DNA from: Saccopteryx bilineata
Lineage: Eukaryota; Chordata; Mammalia; Chiroptera; Emballonuridae
Assembly (NCBI RefSeq): GCF_036850765.1
Contig: NC_089496.1
Span: forward strand, 49,218,113 to 49,282,112
Length of the DNA stretch: 64,000 nucleotides
Reading direction: 5' to 3'
Under the pieces are notes generated by a model, which was given only the letters and a program-made list of their open reading frames with translations, did no database searches and was not told the origin of the DNA. The translations under genes were made by a program, and so were the position numbers. Shown one piece after another: positions 52,561 through 63,910 of this stretch; position 1 is the first letter of the stretch, and the number at the start of each line of letters is the position of its first letter.

Positions 52561-54645
52561 CGTTAGTTTTTCTACCCTTCGGTTCCCTGGGCGTTGCTAC
52601 TATGTCTCTCTTGCTGTTTCTTGCAAATAAACATCTGAATTAAATAGTTCCTGTTCGGTAATTCAGATCAACCAGAGGGAAGACAAGTCTTAAATACATG
52701 GCTTTTTGAATCTGAAGGCTACAGTTTAGAATAAATGTGACCATTTGCTGAAACCGAACCGTTTCCCGGAATGTGGTCATCAGGGGGCGGGGGCTGCTTC
52801 GTGAGCAGACCAGTGTGTTATTAACAGGTTGGTTAATTGATAGCAAGTGGGTTCTCCTAGGACACACATGTAATTAAAAGCAGTCTGTTCCAGTGTCCAC
52901 TGTTTAAACGTTGCCCACCACGTTCTTTTTTTCTACCCCTCCCAAGTCGGTTCATACTTGGTGAGTTCAAAAGCTAATACGTTGGATGAGTTCTCATTCT
53001 AAATACGGTCTCAGAAAACGGCTCCCACACTGAAGGCGTTTTCTGTTCGCTGCTCCCTGGAGCCCGAGAGGTTATCGATGTTGTGGAAAACCTCCCATGA
53101 AGCTCTCCTCTAATGGACACTTTGGGAGCACAGAAGCCTCCTTGAATTGGTCCGACTTTACCTTTTCCCAGGACCGTAAAAAAAAATATATTTTTGTTTC
53201 CTGCTCCAAACACAGCATAACTCACTTCCCGTTTTTCCTGGGAGATTGTGGTTGTGGAGGGAGACCTGGGGGGGGGGGGGTCTCTGGGATAAAGCAGCTT
53301 GTAAAACAACTGTGGGGGATTCCAGGTCTGACTTAATCAACATTTCTCAGGATCCGCAGACCAATAAAAGCGCGTTCTCGCTGCAGCTCAGCTGGCTGAT
53401 TTATTCCTGTCCCCCTGCTGTGGCCAGCCCTGCGCAGGGCGGTCCATTTGTCAGGCCGGGAGAATTACACTTCGCAGGACCCTCACCGGTGCTATCTCAG
53501 TGTATAAATTGCAAGAATTACAATTTATTACGACGTACCCCGCAGAGCCTCATATTAATAAACTGTGTCTCATCTGCAAACAGTGTGTGTATATGGCCCC
53601 CCTGGACCGAGGCCTACGGTCCTAGAGCTGCAGCACGTCTGCACGCGGCCGCAGCGCCAACCTGGCTGTTCCCTCTCATGGAGCCCCCGGTCCTGTCCCC
53701 CTGCCTCCGTCTGACTTTCCTTATGACGACCATCGGCAGGCCCTGACCCCTCGTGTTTAACTCCACGGAGAGGCCACACAGAGGGGGAACACACACCATC
53801 TGTGTGCATTTGTGTTGTGGGGGGTGGGTGGGTCCACAGGAAAAACTCAATTCCTTCCAAAATGTGCAGCTTTTTACCCTTATAGATTTCATTGACCTGT
53901 GGGCACACACAGGATTGTGTTCATAATGCAAAACTTCCTTTTGCCAACTCCCTCCTGAACCAGCGACGAGGCCCTAGGCTCCGGCTTCCTGGAAGTCCTG
54001 GGAGGGTTTCTCACGTGCTTTTAGCAGCTGGTCCAGTCGTCCATCTGGTCAGCTCCCATGAGGCATCTTCCGCTTCCTTCCATTACCCCTGCTCTGGCCT
54101 CTTCGGCTGACCAGGGCTGCTGGCTCCTTCCAGCACCTGACAGTGTCTACCAGGTGCCCTCGAGGCCACCGGGCGCCTTTCTTTCTTATCAAACAACTGC
54201 TGGTGACATCTGATTTCCGCTCTCTCTTCATCTGCTGCGGATCCTAAGTCCCAGTAATGGACTGACTTAAGTTCCGCCCTGCAAGGCCGGTGGCCATGGT
54301 CAGGCAGGTTCACAGATGGTAAAGGGTCTGTGGAGCCCGAACATGGTGGGCCATTCCGTTTATTAGAGTCTCATAATGGTGGACAAGCAAGCAGGCAGAG
54401 AAAACCGCTTCCCTCGCACTCAGGACTGACAAGCAAACAGGTCGGGGGGCGGGGGGAGCCCCTTCTCTGGGAAACAATAGGAAAAATATGTCCCCTCCCA
54501 ATGACGGCAGGCAGTCCACAATCTACAGTCTGCCACCCTGAGGGCAAGCACCTGCAGCCTTACAGGCTGTACACAGGTGGTGCTGCCCCGTGCTCACGCG
54601 CCAATCAGGCAAAGGACAAGCGAGCAGGCCTGACACGCCTGTTTG
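52561..54645. other. Single-copy sequence with a conserved-looking patch at 53.35-53.60 kb
   Basis: No gene recognised. A poly(G) run lies at 53269-53280. The patch 53355-53600 is non-repetitive, balanced and carries AT-rich regulatory-type words ('caagaattacaatttattac'). Confidence 0.3.
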
Positions 54646-54649
54646 CCCA

Positions 54650-54995
54650 ACGTCCCCTAATACGTATATTGAAGTCCAACCCTAAGTACTTCAGAATGTA
54701 GCCCTATTTGGTGACAGAGGCTTTAAAGAAATAATTCAGGTAAAATAAGGTCATTAGGATGGGAGTCCTAATCTAATCTGAATGGTGTCCTTGTATCTAT
54801 AAGAAGGATCGTTTGGACTCAGGTACAGAGGGAAGATCCCCATCTACAGGCCAAGGAAAGAGGCCTCGGGAGAAACCCATCCCGCTGATAGCTCATCTCT
54901 GACTCCCCGCTTCCGGGACTGTGAGAAAATAAATGTCTGTTGTTTAAGCCACCGGTCTGTAGTGCTTTGTTATGGCAACCCTTGCAGACTAATAA
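54650..54995 (+). mobile_element. MaLR-type LTR (MLT1-like)
   Basis: 'tacgtatattgaagtccaac', 'tgtagccctatttggtgaca', 'aaggtcattaggatgggagt', 'ctaatctgaatggtgtcctt', 'ctgtgagaaaataaatgtct' and 'gttgtttaagccaccggtct' match an MLT1 LTR in order. The 'aataaa' is the LTR poly(A) signal. Solo LTR, missing its 5' start. Confidence 0.88.
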
Positions 54996-55555
54996 GTTCC
55001 CTGCCAAGAAAGCTCTCGAGCCTTCGTGCTGAGTAAGCTGGGTACCAGCGGACGGTGACCTGGGGAAGGGGGGGTGGCTGGGTCTTGTGTTGAGGAGACC
55101 CGGAGCCCTGCTGCGGGGTGCCCGGCTGGCTTCCCCTGTCTGCCGACTAGCCCGGCCTGATCTGCGGTCAGCCCCCTGCTCCAGCTCTCTTCCCTCCCCG
55201 CCCCCTACATGCCACGCGCTCTAATTATCCTGGGCTCGTTTCTAGAAAGAATTGTAGTGAGAGCAGTGGGCTGGGACCTCCCCAAGAACTGGAACCACTG
55301 GGATCCTATTGGGTGGGAGTGGGAACCAGGCGGAAGACAGGCTGGGGAGGCCGCTGAAAGCCAGAGGAGGCGGGGAGAAACGCTCTGACTCCTCCCTCCC
55401 TTGCTCCCTCCCGCTCTTCCGCCAAATGCCTCCCATTGGCTGATCCCAGAAACCACAGAGTCTGGGAAACAGCCCGCGGGGCTCAGCCCCCACCACAAAA
55501 AACAGAGCAGGAAAAGGGTGCGAACCAGATCATGGTGGGGCAGGCAGCCCCAGGA
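54996..55555. other. Single-copy sequence
   Basis: No gene or repeat recognised. Confidence 0.35.
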
Positions 55556-55695
55556 CTAGAATTGTGCTGGGAAGCTGGTGTGATTTAGGTCCAGAAAAGG
55601 GGGGTGGTGTCCAGGCAAACGGTGGGGACAAATTCCAGACATAAGAGGCGCTCAGCAAGCATGTGTCAGCTGGAGGACAGAGTCACACGTGGCTC
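55556..55695 (+). repeat. Left arm of a 140-bp inverted repeat
   Basis: Key segments are 'gaattgtgctgggaagctgg', 'tgtgatttaggtccagaaaa', 'aacggtggggacaaattcca', 'gacataagaggcgctcagca' and 'gacagagtcacacgtggctc'. The reverse complement of 56526-56668 reads the same in the same order, with about 92% identity by eye. The arms are separated by about 830 bp containing a MaLR LTR. Confidence 0.92.
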
Positions 55696-55734
55696 CTTTC
55701 CCATCTCTGTGCTGGTCTCCTGTGCCCACTGCAG

Positions 55735-56114
55735 CATATTGCCACCAACAGGGCGGCTTCCAGCAACACAGGTTTATTCTCTCTCAGCTCTGGACGCCAG
55801 AAGTTCAAATCAAAGTGTCAGCGAGGCCCTACTCCCTTTAGAGGCCCTAGGAGAGACTTGCCTCTTCCGGTGGACTCACGTGCTCCTGGGTTGTGGCTGC
55901 CTCACTCCCATCTCCGCTGCTGTCTTCACCGGGCCGGCTCTCTGTGTGTCTCTCCTCTGCGTGATGGGATGCTCATCAGCGGATTTATGACCTGCCTAGG
56001 TTTGCTGGGATGATCTCATCTAGAGATCTGAACTCAATCATATCTTTTCCAAATAAGGCCACATTCACAGGTCCCAGGGGCTTGGATGTGGGGATAACAT
56101 ACATATATATATAC

Positions 56115-56158
<44 letters not shown>

Positions 56159-56180
56159 GTTACCATTCAACCCACACAAT
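55735..56180 (-). mobile_element. MaLR-type LTR inside the inverted repeat
   Basis: 'atattgccaccaacagggcg', 'ttctctctcagctctggacg', 'ccagaagttcaaatcaaagt' and 'tcttttccaaataaggccac' are the reverse complement of an MLT1-type LTR. An AT/AC microsatellite at 56098-56160 interrupts its end. Confidence 0.65.
56098..56160. repeat. (AT)n(AC)n(AT)n microsatellite
   Basis: An AT run, a CA run of about ten units and a second AT run, then a G. The outer AT blocks are self-complementary. Confidence 0.92.
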
Positions 56181-56525
56181 CTTTTTAACTGCTCAAGCTA
56201 TTCCCCCAGCCTTCTCTATCTGGAAAAATCCCTCAAGTCTCCACTGTAGTGTCACTTCAGTATGGGACCTCGCCTGAACTGCGCTATCAGATAGACTCAC
56301 TCACAGCCCCTCGTGGGCTCATAGTTCTTTGTTCACAAGCTTGGGCTTATCACTTTGAGAGTCTGTTTCCTTAGTCCGAGAATGCCTCAAGGGCACAGCA
56401 GAGCCTTGTCCTCTGCTCCAAGGGCCAATGTCACTTCTCAGCTTCTTCGCTCTTGCATGAGCGCCAAGGTCTTTCTGCCTGGACCCCAGTTCTCTCTTCC
56501 TGTTTAGAGTTAGAACAGCTTTCCT
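56181..56525. other. Spacer of the inverted repeat, unassigned
   Basis: No gene or repeat recognised between the LTR and the right arm. Confidence 0.35.
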
Positions 56526-56668
56526 GAGCCATGTGTGACTCTGCCCTTCAGCTGACACCTGCTTGCTGAGCACCTCTTATGTCTGGAATTTGTCCCCACC
56601 GTTTGCCTGGAACCCCCCCCCCCCTATTTCTGGACCTAAATCACACCGGCTTCCCAGCACAATTCCAG
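56526..56668 (-). repeat. Right arm of a 140-bp inverted repeat
   Basis: Reverse complement of 55556-55695. The main difference is a longer C-run (about 12) at 56611-56623 where the left arm has a shorter G-rich run. Similarity stops sharply at both ends of both arms. Confidence 0.92.
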
Positions 56669-57412
56669 TTGAGGAAGTGCTGCTGATAACCAAGTCTCGT
56701 TTAGAACCGAACGGGGCCGGTACTGGAGGTGGGGGAAAAGTGTTTTGTCATCAGTGCATTTCCGGTAGAAGAATTTGATCTGGAATTTGGGATAAAGAGA
56801 GGGCACCTAGCTCTTAAAAACTCATTTGAAACTAATAGGCAGGTGCTTTTCTGTAGTGAGCAATTGTTGCATTTTGTTCTGTGCTGTATTTGAAAAGCCT
56901 CCTAAAATTCTAGAGAAAAAAATATCTTGATTATCTGGAACACCTGGGAAATGGGGAGGTTTGTTCTTTTAATTTGTCATAAGCAAAATTCCTTTTAGTT
57001 TCTAAGTCCTGTTGCTCTTTTGCCTCAACTGCGCATCATTTTCCTGTGTTAGGAGGAGAAGGGTGGCAAACGGACGCTCAGCCTCTGCTCATGGGCTAGA
57101 GGACCGAGGATGTCAGTCTGGGATGTGAGCCGAGGAGTGTGGGGCATCACCTTCAGGAAGCCCTGTTTGTCTTCTTGCTTTCTGGGGAGTTTATGTTTTT
57201 CTCTAAAAACAGAGGGCAGAAAATAGTCGCTCGGGTAAAGGTTTCTTTGGCTGACTTCTGGTTATCTTAGCTTCCCTTCTGGACTGCTGAGGGTATTTTC
57301 TTAGCCGTCATCAACTGCATCTGTGTAGAGGATAAAGCATATCATAAATGTTGCCATTGACAGAGATTGTGGCCTGTTTCAGAGTTCCCCTCCTGTTTGA
57401 GCCCTTGCAGTT

Positions 57413-57446
57413 ATGTGTGTGTGTGTGTGTGTGTGTGCGCGCGCAC
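57413..57446. repeat. (TG)n(CG)n alternating purine-pyrimidine tract
   Basis: About 12 TG units pass directly into GCGCGCGC, giving over 30 bases of strict purine-pyrimidine alternation, the sequence pattern that favours Z-DNA. Confidence 0.9.
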
Positions 57447-58043
57447 GCTCGCACGTGCGACTGAGCGTGGGTACCCCTGAGTTAACCTAAGTGGAGAAAG
57501 CTACCATAGTATGAATGACAAAAGCTGTGATTAAAAACCTCAGAGACCTGTGCATTTTAATCCCCTTTCTATCTTAACAGTGTGCTGACCTTCAGCAAGT
57601 ACATTTCCTGTCTGTGTGTCCTCATCTAAGAATGAGAGAGACCCCTGTCTCTCCCTGCCTTATAGGATCGTTAGGTGAATGCAATCGGGAGTTTTGAAAA
57701 CGCTCGCTGCGTGAAACATGCACAGACCTTCCCTGGTATTTCCACGACACCAAACCCTGTGCGGAAGCACCAGATGTTTCTGTGACGGCTGCTGTCTTTT
57801 TGACTAGCACCGGTTCTGCGTTCTCTCAGCGGAGTTGGGGCCTGAGGCTCATCACAGACCTTTGGGGTCAGAGCCACGCCCCCAGCCTTGATCGTCTGTC
57901 CTGTCTTCTGCCTTCTCTTCCTGTAGCCAGCCTCGCACCCCTGGCCTGTCCCTCCCTGGTACACAGCCACTTGCTATGCTCCTGGGAGAAGCTAGACTCT
58001 TGCTGTTTTACTCAACATAAAATCTAATGTGTCCCTTGTGTCC

Positions 58044-58062
58044 AAAAAAAAAAAAAAAAAAA
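58044..58062. repeat. Poly(A) run
   Basis: Nineteen A in a row. No AATAAA, TSD or recognised retrocopy lies upstream, so its origin is unknown. Confidence 0.6.
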
Positions 58063-58722
58063 GAGGATTAGACGCCAGAGAGACACAATATATAGTTTTT
58101 CTTTGACCGCTGGAAAAGATAAGTGGCCGAAAGAGACGGGAATTGTTTGCCTATAAATTGAGTGCCAGCAGGTTTATCGCCGGGCAGATTGTGTGGAGCG
58201 GAGCGATCAGGGGGAAGCGCGGGAGGCTACAATAACACAGCGATAGCACGATCCGCGCGGGCACTCAGACCCTCCGGGATGCGTGCACCCCGGGGGAAGG
58301 GAAGTGCTTATGTTACAACACAGCGCGAGGTCCTGGCCCCGAGATGCCTCTGCGTCTCCCGGGTGGTGAGGCGGCTGTCCACGGTTACACTGGTATGCTC
58401 CTTGGCTGGGACCGGTGTCACTTGAGAGGCCTGGAGGGGACGGTGGGGATGGCAGGCGCTTCCTCCCACAGGGCATGGCGGTGCCCCTGAGCCGGAACCC
58501 AGAGGGCTGCCCAGAAGGGCAGTCAACGCCAGACGCAGAATAATATTTGGGCAGGGTGTTCCGTGACCCATGGGACACTTGGAGTTGTCTAGGACTCCCT
58601 CCTTCTGCATCCCTGTAAGTGGCAGGTGATAAATACTTCAGTCCTAGTGGCGCCCCATGTCTCGGTGGAGCACTGGGGTTGGCTGCCGCGAGGTTTACAA
58701 ATCACACCATTGGAGCCTGCGC

Positions 58723-58752
58723 GGTGGGGGTGGGGTGGGGTCGGGTGGGGGG
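58723..58752 (+). repeat. G-rich tract with G-quadruplex potential
   Basis: Five runs of three to six G separated by one or two bases ('ggtgggggtggggtggggtc', then 'gggtgggggg'). Confidence 0.75.
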
Positions 58753-59479
58753 ACTTGTGACAACTTCCGTGGACCCCGAAGCCTTTCTGCTTGGCTGGCG
58801 CTGTGTGTGCGGGGCCCTGGTCTGAGAGGTGAGGTTCCACTTTCAGACAGCACCCAGCGGTGGTGGAGAGGCAGGCACTCAGGTGGCCAGGGGGCAGCGA
58901 CCCGCTCCAACGTGAAACCCAATGACACGCATGCGAGGCCGGCCAGCGTAAATCAACTGGAGCGCCGTCCCTCCCTTATCTTGGCAGCGGGTTTGCTTTC
59001 TTGATAAACCACCCTCCTGACCAAATGGATCTGGCCCAGATTAAGTGTCTCTCGAGCATGTAATTTACTTGTGTTGTTGTTTCTCGTTTGTGACTGCAGT
59101 CGGCTCGCAGAAGGGCAGACTCGGTCCCCAATAAAACGGAGACTCCGCATTCTTCCTCCCAGAGCCCGCTGTTTGAGTACCCCCCCCCCACTCTGTAAGA
59201 CAAGACGCATGGTCAGAGAGAGGGGCCCAGGGCGGGCACCCCTTCCAGAACCTAACAGGACCGTAAGGTTCACCGGCACCCCGGGCACTCCTCGCTGCCT
59301 GGGCAATCACGCCCGGGCCCTCCAGGGAGGAGCACCAGTCTCAGCCTTCCTTTCTAAACTCAGCCCTTGCCACTCTGATTGTGCCCCTCGTCCCTCTGGC
59401 AGCACCAAAATACTTGAAATGTCCCAAATAGTTTATATATTTGTGCCCCCGGGCGGTGCTCATGCTAACCCCCTTTGGC

Positions 59480-59770
59480 TCAAATGCCTGTCTTTCTGGT
59501 GAGCCTTCAAAACCTAACTTAAATGTGCCGCCACTGTAGCTACGGGGCCCTGCATCGCCCCTGCCCCCCAACACAGACTGAAATGCATGTCTGTGCTCCT
59601 CCGTGCAAGGTTGTTAGTGCCTGGGTAGGGCTTGTGATTGGGGATGGTCGATGTTTGCTCAGGGTCTGACTTTCCCACTGAATACTCGACTGCTCGAGGC
59701 TGGGGCCCGTCTTATTCATGTTTGTACGCCCAATAACCTGGACGTGCTAGACCCCCGATTTCTTCTAAAT
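59480..59770 (+). repeat. L2 LINE fragment
   Basis: 'gagccttcaaaacctaactt', 'aaatgtgccgccactgtagc', 'tactcgactgctcgaggctg', 'gggcccgtcttattcatgtt' and 'acctggacgtgctagacccc' fit the L2 3' end in order. Confidence 0.65.
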
Positions 59771-60289
59771 TAGGGTCATGTACCTGTAACACCTGGGACG
59801 AAACCAAGCGCTGATTTCTTCTTGCTCAGCGGGCAGTCGTGAGGGTGAAGTGAGACCACGCCTAGGAAGGTCTGATCGTCCTCTGTTAGTGACCTCACGG
59901 CACATAGCGAATCACAGCGAGGGACAGAAGTCGGGGGGACCCGAGGCTTGTGAATTGAAAGCGGGGGAAGGAAGACCAAAGGTCATTCTGCGGGAACGAC
60001 GCGTTGCTTTTGTTTTGATGGTTCGTTTTATCTTTCGTTAATGTTTCCCAACTCCCTTTTCATCCCTGAAAGGAGGTGGCAGGGTAAGCACCCGGTCCTG
60101 TGTTGCTGAGGAGTAGAGTAGCATCGGCCTGACCATTGAGACACCTGGCATTGAATCCTAACTCGGCCGTAAATCATACATCATCTCCATTTCAGTCCTC
60201 CCCCACCCCCCCCGGGGAAGTGGATAGCTCAGCCCAATCCTTGTCACTCAACAAACGGCTGTGCAGCTGGGACGAGGTCAGCAACAGAA
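59771..60289. other. Single-copy sequence
   Basis: No gene or repeat recognised. Confidence 0.35.
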
Positions 60290-60490
60290 GCGTGTTAGGC
60301 ACACCCATCACGTGCCGGCGGTGTTGCGGGGACCCTGCCCTCGTTGTTCCTGCGGCTCACCCACGGCTGTGCAGCAGACGCCGTTGTGATCCCCACTCTG
60401 TGTGCAAGCGTTCTGAGGCTCCGGGGGCCGCCCGCAGCACGGTGTCGCCTGAGCAGCCCGGCCGGCCGGGGTCTAAGTCCAGCGCCCTCA
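60290..60490 (-). repeat. MIR SINE fragment (diverged)
   Basis: 'gttgtgatccccactctgtg', 'cgttctgaggctccgggggc' and 'cggccggggtctaagtccag' resemble the reverse complement of the MIR core. It is unusually CpG-rich. Confidence 0.45.
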
Positions 60491-61184
60491 CGGGTATACC
60501 CTGCCCGTGTTCCACTTCTCGTATTTTGGTTACAAGGATGCTAATCGCTCCGTTGTTTTTCAGCCTCACAATAGTCCAGGACTTCTGCAAAACTTGAGGT
60601 ACTGACGAGCCATGTGGTTGCCAAATGTCCTGCAGCCGATTGCATGAACAGAGAGCTTCTTCTCAGTGTTCTAGGCGGCTTGTGTCTAGTTTGCGTTCCT
60701 CGGCGCTGCTGGGGTGATCTTTGTCCGATATAATCTGATCGTCACCATCCCTTCCTAAAAACCTTCGGTAGCCTTCTGTGGCCTGCAGGACAGAACCAGG
60801 GTTCCTCAGGGGAATTTCAAGACCAGATCGGGTTTTGATCTTGCCTGTATCTCCTGCTTCTTTCCCGCCCCTCACCCCAGCAGCCCCCTCCCCCCAAACC
60901 ACCAATAGATGGAAGCAGAAGAAAGTGACAGTTCTGCCCAAACCCCCATTCCCACATGGCATTGGCTCAGCGAGCCGTGCGTGCGTTCTCTTTAGCGGGA
61001 GGCGGCTCCCCGCCCCATTTCCTTCTCAGCCTCATAAACTATGTATCCCCATACACCTTACTAAGGTATCGCTTCCTCTGCAAAGATTTGTCTGCGCTGT
61101 AAACCCGAAAGTTAATCATTCCCTCTTGGTGGTAGGCGCAACGCAATGCCCAGTTCCTGCGGAGGCATCTCTTCTTATTTTCCC
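60491..61184. other. Single-copy sequence
   Basis: No gene or repeat recognised. Confidence 0.35.
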
Positions 61185-61320
61185 TTGCTCGTAACAAATC
61201 GCCCCCAAGCTCACCTAAAACGACAGTCATCCCTTCTGCTCCCGCACGGGGTTCTGAGTGGTAGGGATTTCGGTGTGGCTGAGCCGCGTGGTTCTGAGCC
61301 AGACACCGCCAGGTCTTCCC
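61185..61320 (-). mobile_element. MaLR-like LTR fragment
   Basis: 'gtaacaaatcgcccccaagc', 'tcacctaaaacgacagtcat' and 'gtggctgagccgcgtggttc', then 'tgagcc', match the antisense of an MLT1-type LTR segment ('aacttagtggcttaaaacaacaa ... tggctcagctgggtggttctgg'). Confidence 0.5.
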
Positions 61321-61633
61321 TAGGACACCAATTCTAGCCAAAGAGCTATAAATGTAAGTCCACTGGGTGGAGCTCCCAGGAAAGCTCTTGTTTTCCCGGT
61401 TAAAAGAGAGCAGTCTCACTTGGCATGTGCCTTTTCATCTTGACTCTTACCTGGGTTTTGTTTGCTTGTTTGTTTTTGTTTGTTTTGCCCCAAACTCATA
61501 TTTGGTGTGTAAGAGGTCATCTTGCAAGTGTGGAGACACACGACACAATGATAACGGCAGAGAGAAATGACAGAAGGAGTTTGGTCCATGACAGCTTCAT
61601 GGAGCTGCTGTACCTGCCCCGGACTGTCTGTCT
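61321..61633. other. Single-copy sequence
   Basis: No gene recognised. A (TTTG)n-like stretch lies at about 61459-61485. Confidence 0.35.
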
Positions 61634-61641
61634 CTGCTCTT

Positions 61642-62010
61642 TTTTTTTTTTCATTTTTCCGAAGCTGGAAACGGAGAGGCAGGCAGACAGACTCCCGCAT
61701 GCGACCGACTGGGATCCACCCGGCATGCCCACTAGAGGGCGATGCTCTGCCCATCTGGGGCGTCGCTCTGTTGCATCCAGAGCCATTCTAGCGCCTGAGG
61801 TAGAGACCACAGAGCCATCCCCAGCGCCCGGGCCATCTTTGCTCCAATGGAGCCTTGGCTGTGGGAGGGGAAGAGAGAGACAGAGAGGAAGGAGAGGGGG
61901 AGGGATGGAGAAGCAGATGGGTGCTTCTCCTGTGTGCCCTGGCCGGGAATCGAACCCGGTACTCCTGCATGCCAGGCTGACGCTCTACCGCTGAGCCAAC
62001 CGGCCAGGGC
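61642..62010 (-). repeat. Bat tRNA-derived SINE (long type A)
   Basis: The minus strand begins at 62010 with 'gccctggccggttggctcag'. The tail is a T-run from 61641. Short TSD CTGCTCTT at 61634-61641 and 62011-62018. It has a single body unit. Confidence 0.9.
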
Positions 62011-62018
62011 CTGCTCTT

Positions 62019-63759
62019 CTTGTTACCTGAGAAAAATGCTCCCTGTTGGGCCACATCGCTGTTGTCAGTCTCGTGTTACGTGCACCTGTATGCAATGCTA
62101 ACCGGGACACCTCGCCGTCGTCTTCCGAACTTGTCCAATGTCTACTACTACACACATCCCTCTGAATTTTCATCACTTATGTACATGAGCTTCTCCTCCA
62201 CTCTTCAGTGAACCACTCAACAGCAAACATTCGGTCATACTTAGCCCTGGGCGGTACATTTTTATTTAACCGATGAGTTTATATCGAAAACCTTTAATGA
62301 ACGTTTTGAGCGTTGACCTCAGAGAATAAGCTCAATCATTCTATTAGTGATCAGCAAACCTGGTCTCATCCTGACTTACTTTCCCACCAGTGCCAAGCCC
62401 TGGGTCAGGGAAGGGAGACATCAAAGGCAGAGGGGGGTGCGGTGGGGAGAGGAGGACCCGTTTGATGTGAGAAGAGAGGGAGAGGTCTCTGCTAGGTTGA
62501 CTACAAAGGAGCACTTCTGTGCAAATGGCTGCTGGCTCGCCAGGTCATTATGCCTGCCATCCACCTTGCATGGGTCAGAGGACTTGAAGACAGATTCCTG
62601 CAGCCAGGGAGTCTAAGCTCATCCCGAACATGACTCCGACCTGTCACTGGGCGCCCCCCACCCCTCCTCTTAAAGCGTCTGCCTCAAAGGAGAAGGAGGG
62701 AAGAGTCAAAGTTGACTCCAGGGTGACAAGGTGACTAGGAGGAGGATGGCTTGTCATTAAGAGAAATAGGTGGTCAGGGCTGGGGGTGGAGTGCACAGAG
62801 GGCTTGTTTCTGGTGGCCGGGTGGATGTATGCAGGGATGGAACGGGGAGAGTTGTCTGCGTAGCCGTGGCCCCTGAAAATGCGAGGATGGAAATGACCCC
62901 TTAAGAGAGAGAATAGAGCAAGAGGAGGAAGAGCTCAGGATCGGGACTTTGGGGGAACTCTCTCAGCTTGGCTGCAGAGAGAGCAACAAGTGGATTTTTA
63001 GGGCAGTGAGACCATCCCGCATGACTCGTCAATGGGAAACGCAGGTCATCACACATCTTTCAAAACCAACAGGATGTATGAGACCAAGAGCAAACTCTAA
63101 TGTGACTGTGGACTTTGTTAATAATACCGTGTCGATATTAACTCATCAATGCCAGCAAATCTACCACATTATTGGAAATGTTAATAATAGTAGGGGAAGT
63201 GGGGTGGATGGGCAATCTCTGTACCTTCTGCTCAATTTTTCTGTAAATCTAAAACTTCTCTAAGAAGTTCATCTAGCCAATTAATAAAATATATCACCAA
63301 AAACATAAAGAAACAGGGTGAGCGGAGAACAAGAAGAGTCTAGTGTCTTGGACCCCAAAGCAGAAGGTGGGAAGAGGCACTCTGGGTCGATGGGACTGAG
63401 ACGGATTTGGGAATCACAATCATCTGTGTCAAACCATTGAGCATGTGTGGGCTTGTTTTTAAAGAACGGGGTGTTCTGAGGCTCTCGCCGGTGGAGGGGC
63501 TGGGTGGGGCTCTCACCTGGCGGCCCCTGTGGGTTTGGGGACATGGGCAGGAGCACCATCCTGGCTAAGGCAGGACTGGTGGGTTCGGGGCAAGAGTGGT
63601 GGGTACAAGTGTCCTCAGAGGCGAGGGCTCGCTGGCTGGGTGAGGGTGTGGGGACCCGTGCTGAGGGGCCGCCTAGGTGCTCTCAGGGAAGCAGGAGGTG
63701 ACGCGGGGTAGACCCGCAGTTCATTCTTGATGGGGGGAGACTCTGGGAGTAGAAACCCC
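62019..63759. other. Single-copy sequence
   Basis: No gene or repeat recognised in 1.7 kb. Open frames at 62949-63263 and 63504-63711 carry no domain. Confidence 0.35.
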
Positions 63760-63910
63760 AGAGCAGCCTGTGTCAGGCTCCACGTGCAGAAGCGTCTCGT
63801 GGGCTGAGTTTTCAGAATGCAGATTCCTGGGTTCTTCCCTCCAAAATGTCGAATGAGGGGCCTGAGGGTTGCATTTTAAAAAGTGCCAAGGGGTCACGAT
63901 TTGGGGAAAA
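63760..63910. mobile_element. MER5A-like hAT-Charlie MITE (diverged)
   Basis: 'gttttcagaatgcagattcc', 'tgggttcttccctccaaaat' and 'ttgcattttaaaaagtgcca' fit MER5A in the orientation opposite to the copy at 51490. Confidence 0.6.

Larger units (their letters stand above)
56669..59479. other. Single-copy sequence with several simple-sequence motifs
   Basis: No gene recognised in 2.8 kb. It holds a (TG)n(CG)n tract at 57413-57446, a 19-base A-run at 58044-58062 and a G-rich tract at 58723-58752. Opposed open frames at 58162-58610 and 58953-59502 lack domains. Confidence 0.35.

Noticed and set aside
58044..58062. Poly(A) tail of a processed retrocopy
   Set aside because: No TSD, poly(A) signal or recognisable mRNA lies to its left. 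It may be a simple A-run.
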